Positions 63,792 through 64,000 of a DNA stretch of 64,000 nucleotides are shown here, in pieces. The position numbers and the translations under genes are program-made. A model generated the notes under the pieces. The model saw nothing but the letters and a program-made list of their open reading frames with translations, had not been told where the DNA came from and made no database searches. The first letter of the stretch is position 1. Each line of letters begins with the position of its first letter. The DNA is from Terriglobus albidus (GTDB lineage: Bacteria > Acidobacteriota > Terriglobia > Terriglobales > Acidobacteriaceae). Location: positions 1-64,000 of the forward strand of contig NZ_JAGTAS010000055.1 of NCBI RefSeq assembly GCF_025685425.1, given 5' to 3'.

Positions 63792-64000
63792 TCATGCAAT
63801 GTAGTCGCAGATCAGGACGGTAAGGTCGTCATTCTGGTGAGGAGCCCATCGCCGGATTGACTCAATGATGTGGTCTGCCGCTTCGGCGCAAGTTCGCCCA
63901 GCCGTATCGCGAACCAACGCACAAAGCCGGTCCTTGCCGAACTCTATCTTCTCCGCGTCTTCCGCTTCGAGAATTCCGTCGGTATACAGTACGAAACGGT
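63792..64000 (-). CDS. SpoIIE/RsbU-type phosphatase, C-terminal end (partial)
   Basis: A minus-strand open frame enters from the right edge and stops at TGA 63,792. Its 68 residues end the PP2C-like domain: FVLYTDGILEAED (residues 2-14) and HQNDDLTVLICDY (about 54-66) carry the metal-binding aspartates of SpoIIE/RsbU serine phosphatases, which often control anti-sigma antagonists. The start and any sensor domain lie outside the window. Confidence 0.85.
   Translation of the reverse strand, partial: RFVLYTDGILEAEDAEKIEFGKDRLCALVRDTAGRTCAEAADHIIESIRRWAPHQNDDLTVLICDYIA

Overview
The window looks like a piece of a soil Acidobacteriota chromosome (family Acidobacteriaceae, Terriglobus/Granulicella/Edaphobacter type). 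This is inference, not a database match. It rests on several Oar-type TonB-dependent receptors with an N-terminal carboxypeptidase-regulatory-like domain, a zinc-ribbon Ser/Thr kinase with a polytopic C-terminus, a large exported PIG-L family protein, a membrane-anchored regulator whose DNA-binding-like N-terminus is common in acidobacteria, moderately high GC, and many palindromic intergenic repeats. I see no CRISPR array, tRNA, rRNA, prophage or insertion sequence with a transposase.

Layout. 1-24,300 is mainly housekeeping. It holds riboflavin synthase, a Ser/Thr kinase, a GNAT acetyltransferase, rho with an omega-like RNA polymerase subunit upstream, ComM/YifB, a HEAT-repeat protein, serine dehydratase, RsmE, a hrcA-grpE-dnaJ heat-shock operon without dnaK, an Mrp-type P-loop ATPase, a hotdog thioesterase, small TPR and MgtC proteins, an AAA+/VWA pair, and a cytochrome c fused to a helix-hairpin-helix domain. 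24,465-34,811 is a sugar-uptake region. A LacI regulator is followed by a CUT2 ABC transporter whose second permease is fused to its substrate-binding protein. These face a convergent set encoding a DUF4432-type epimerase, a Gfo/Idh/MocA dehydrogenase, a TIM-barrel isomerase-like protein and a cupin isomerase-like protein.

35,139-38,072 encodes three consecutive lipoproteins: a di-haem MauG/CcpA-type peroxidase, a cupredoxin and a YVTN beta-propeller. They look like a periplasmic redox module. An ECF sigma/anti-sigma pair and a TonB-dependent receptor follow. 42,353-62,256 is a carbohydrate and envelope region: a Tat-exported glycosidase-like protein, an APC permease overlapping an ArgH-like lyase, two more large TonB-dependent receptors, a ROK repressor divergent from a PIG-L protein, a Wzi-like outer-membrane protein and a GH31 glycosidase. 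The right edge has a possibly autoregulated membrane-bound transcription factor and the C-terminal end of a SpoIIE/RsbU-type phosphatase.

The least explained structure lies between genes. One element family of about 115-118 bp has terminal repeats beginning TAGAGCA, and at least five copies are visible; at three loci the terminal TAG is also the stop codon of the neighbouring gene. Other unexplained features are an array of ACGCGT boxes with 11-bp spacing upstream of the GNAT gene, a candidate structured RNA with its own promoter between comM and rpoZ, and a near-consensus promoter with a perfect hairpin ahead of rsmE. All start sites, family names and operon assignments come from reading the sequence alone.
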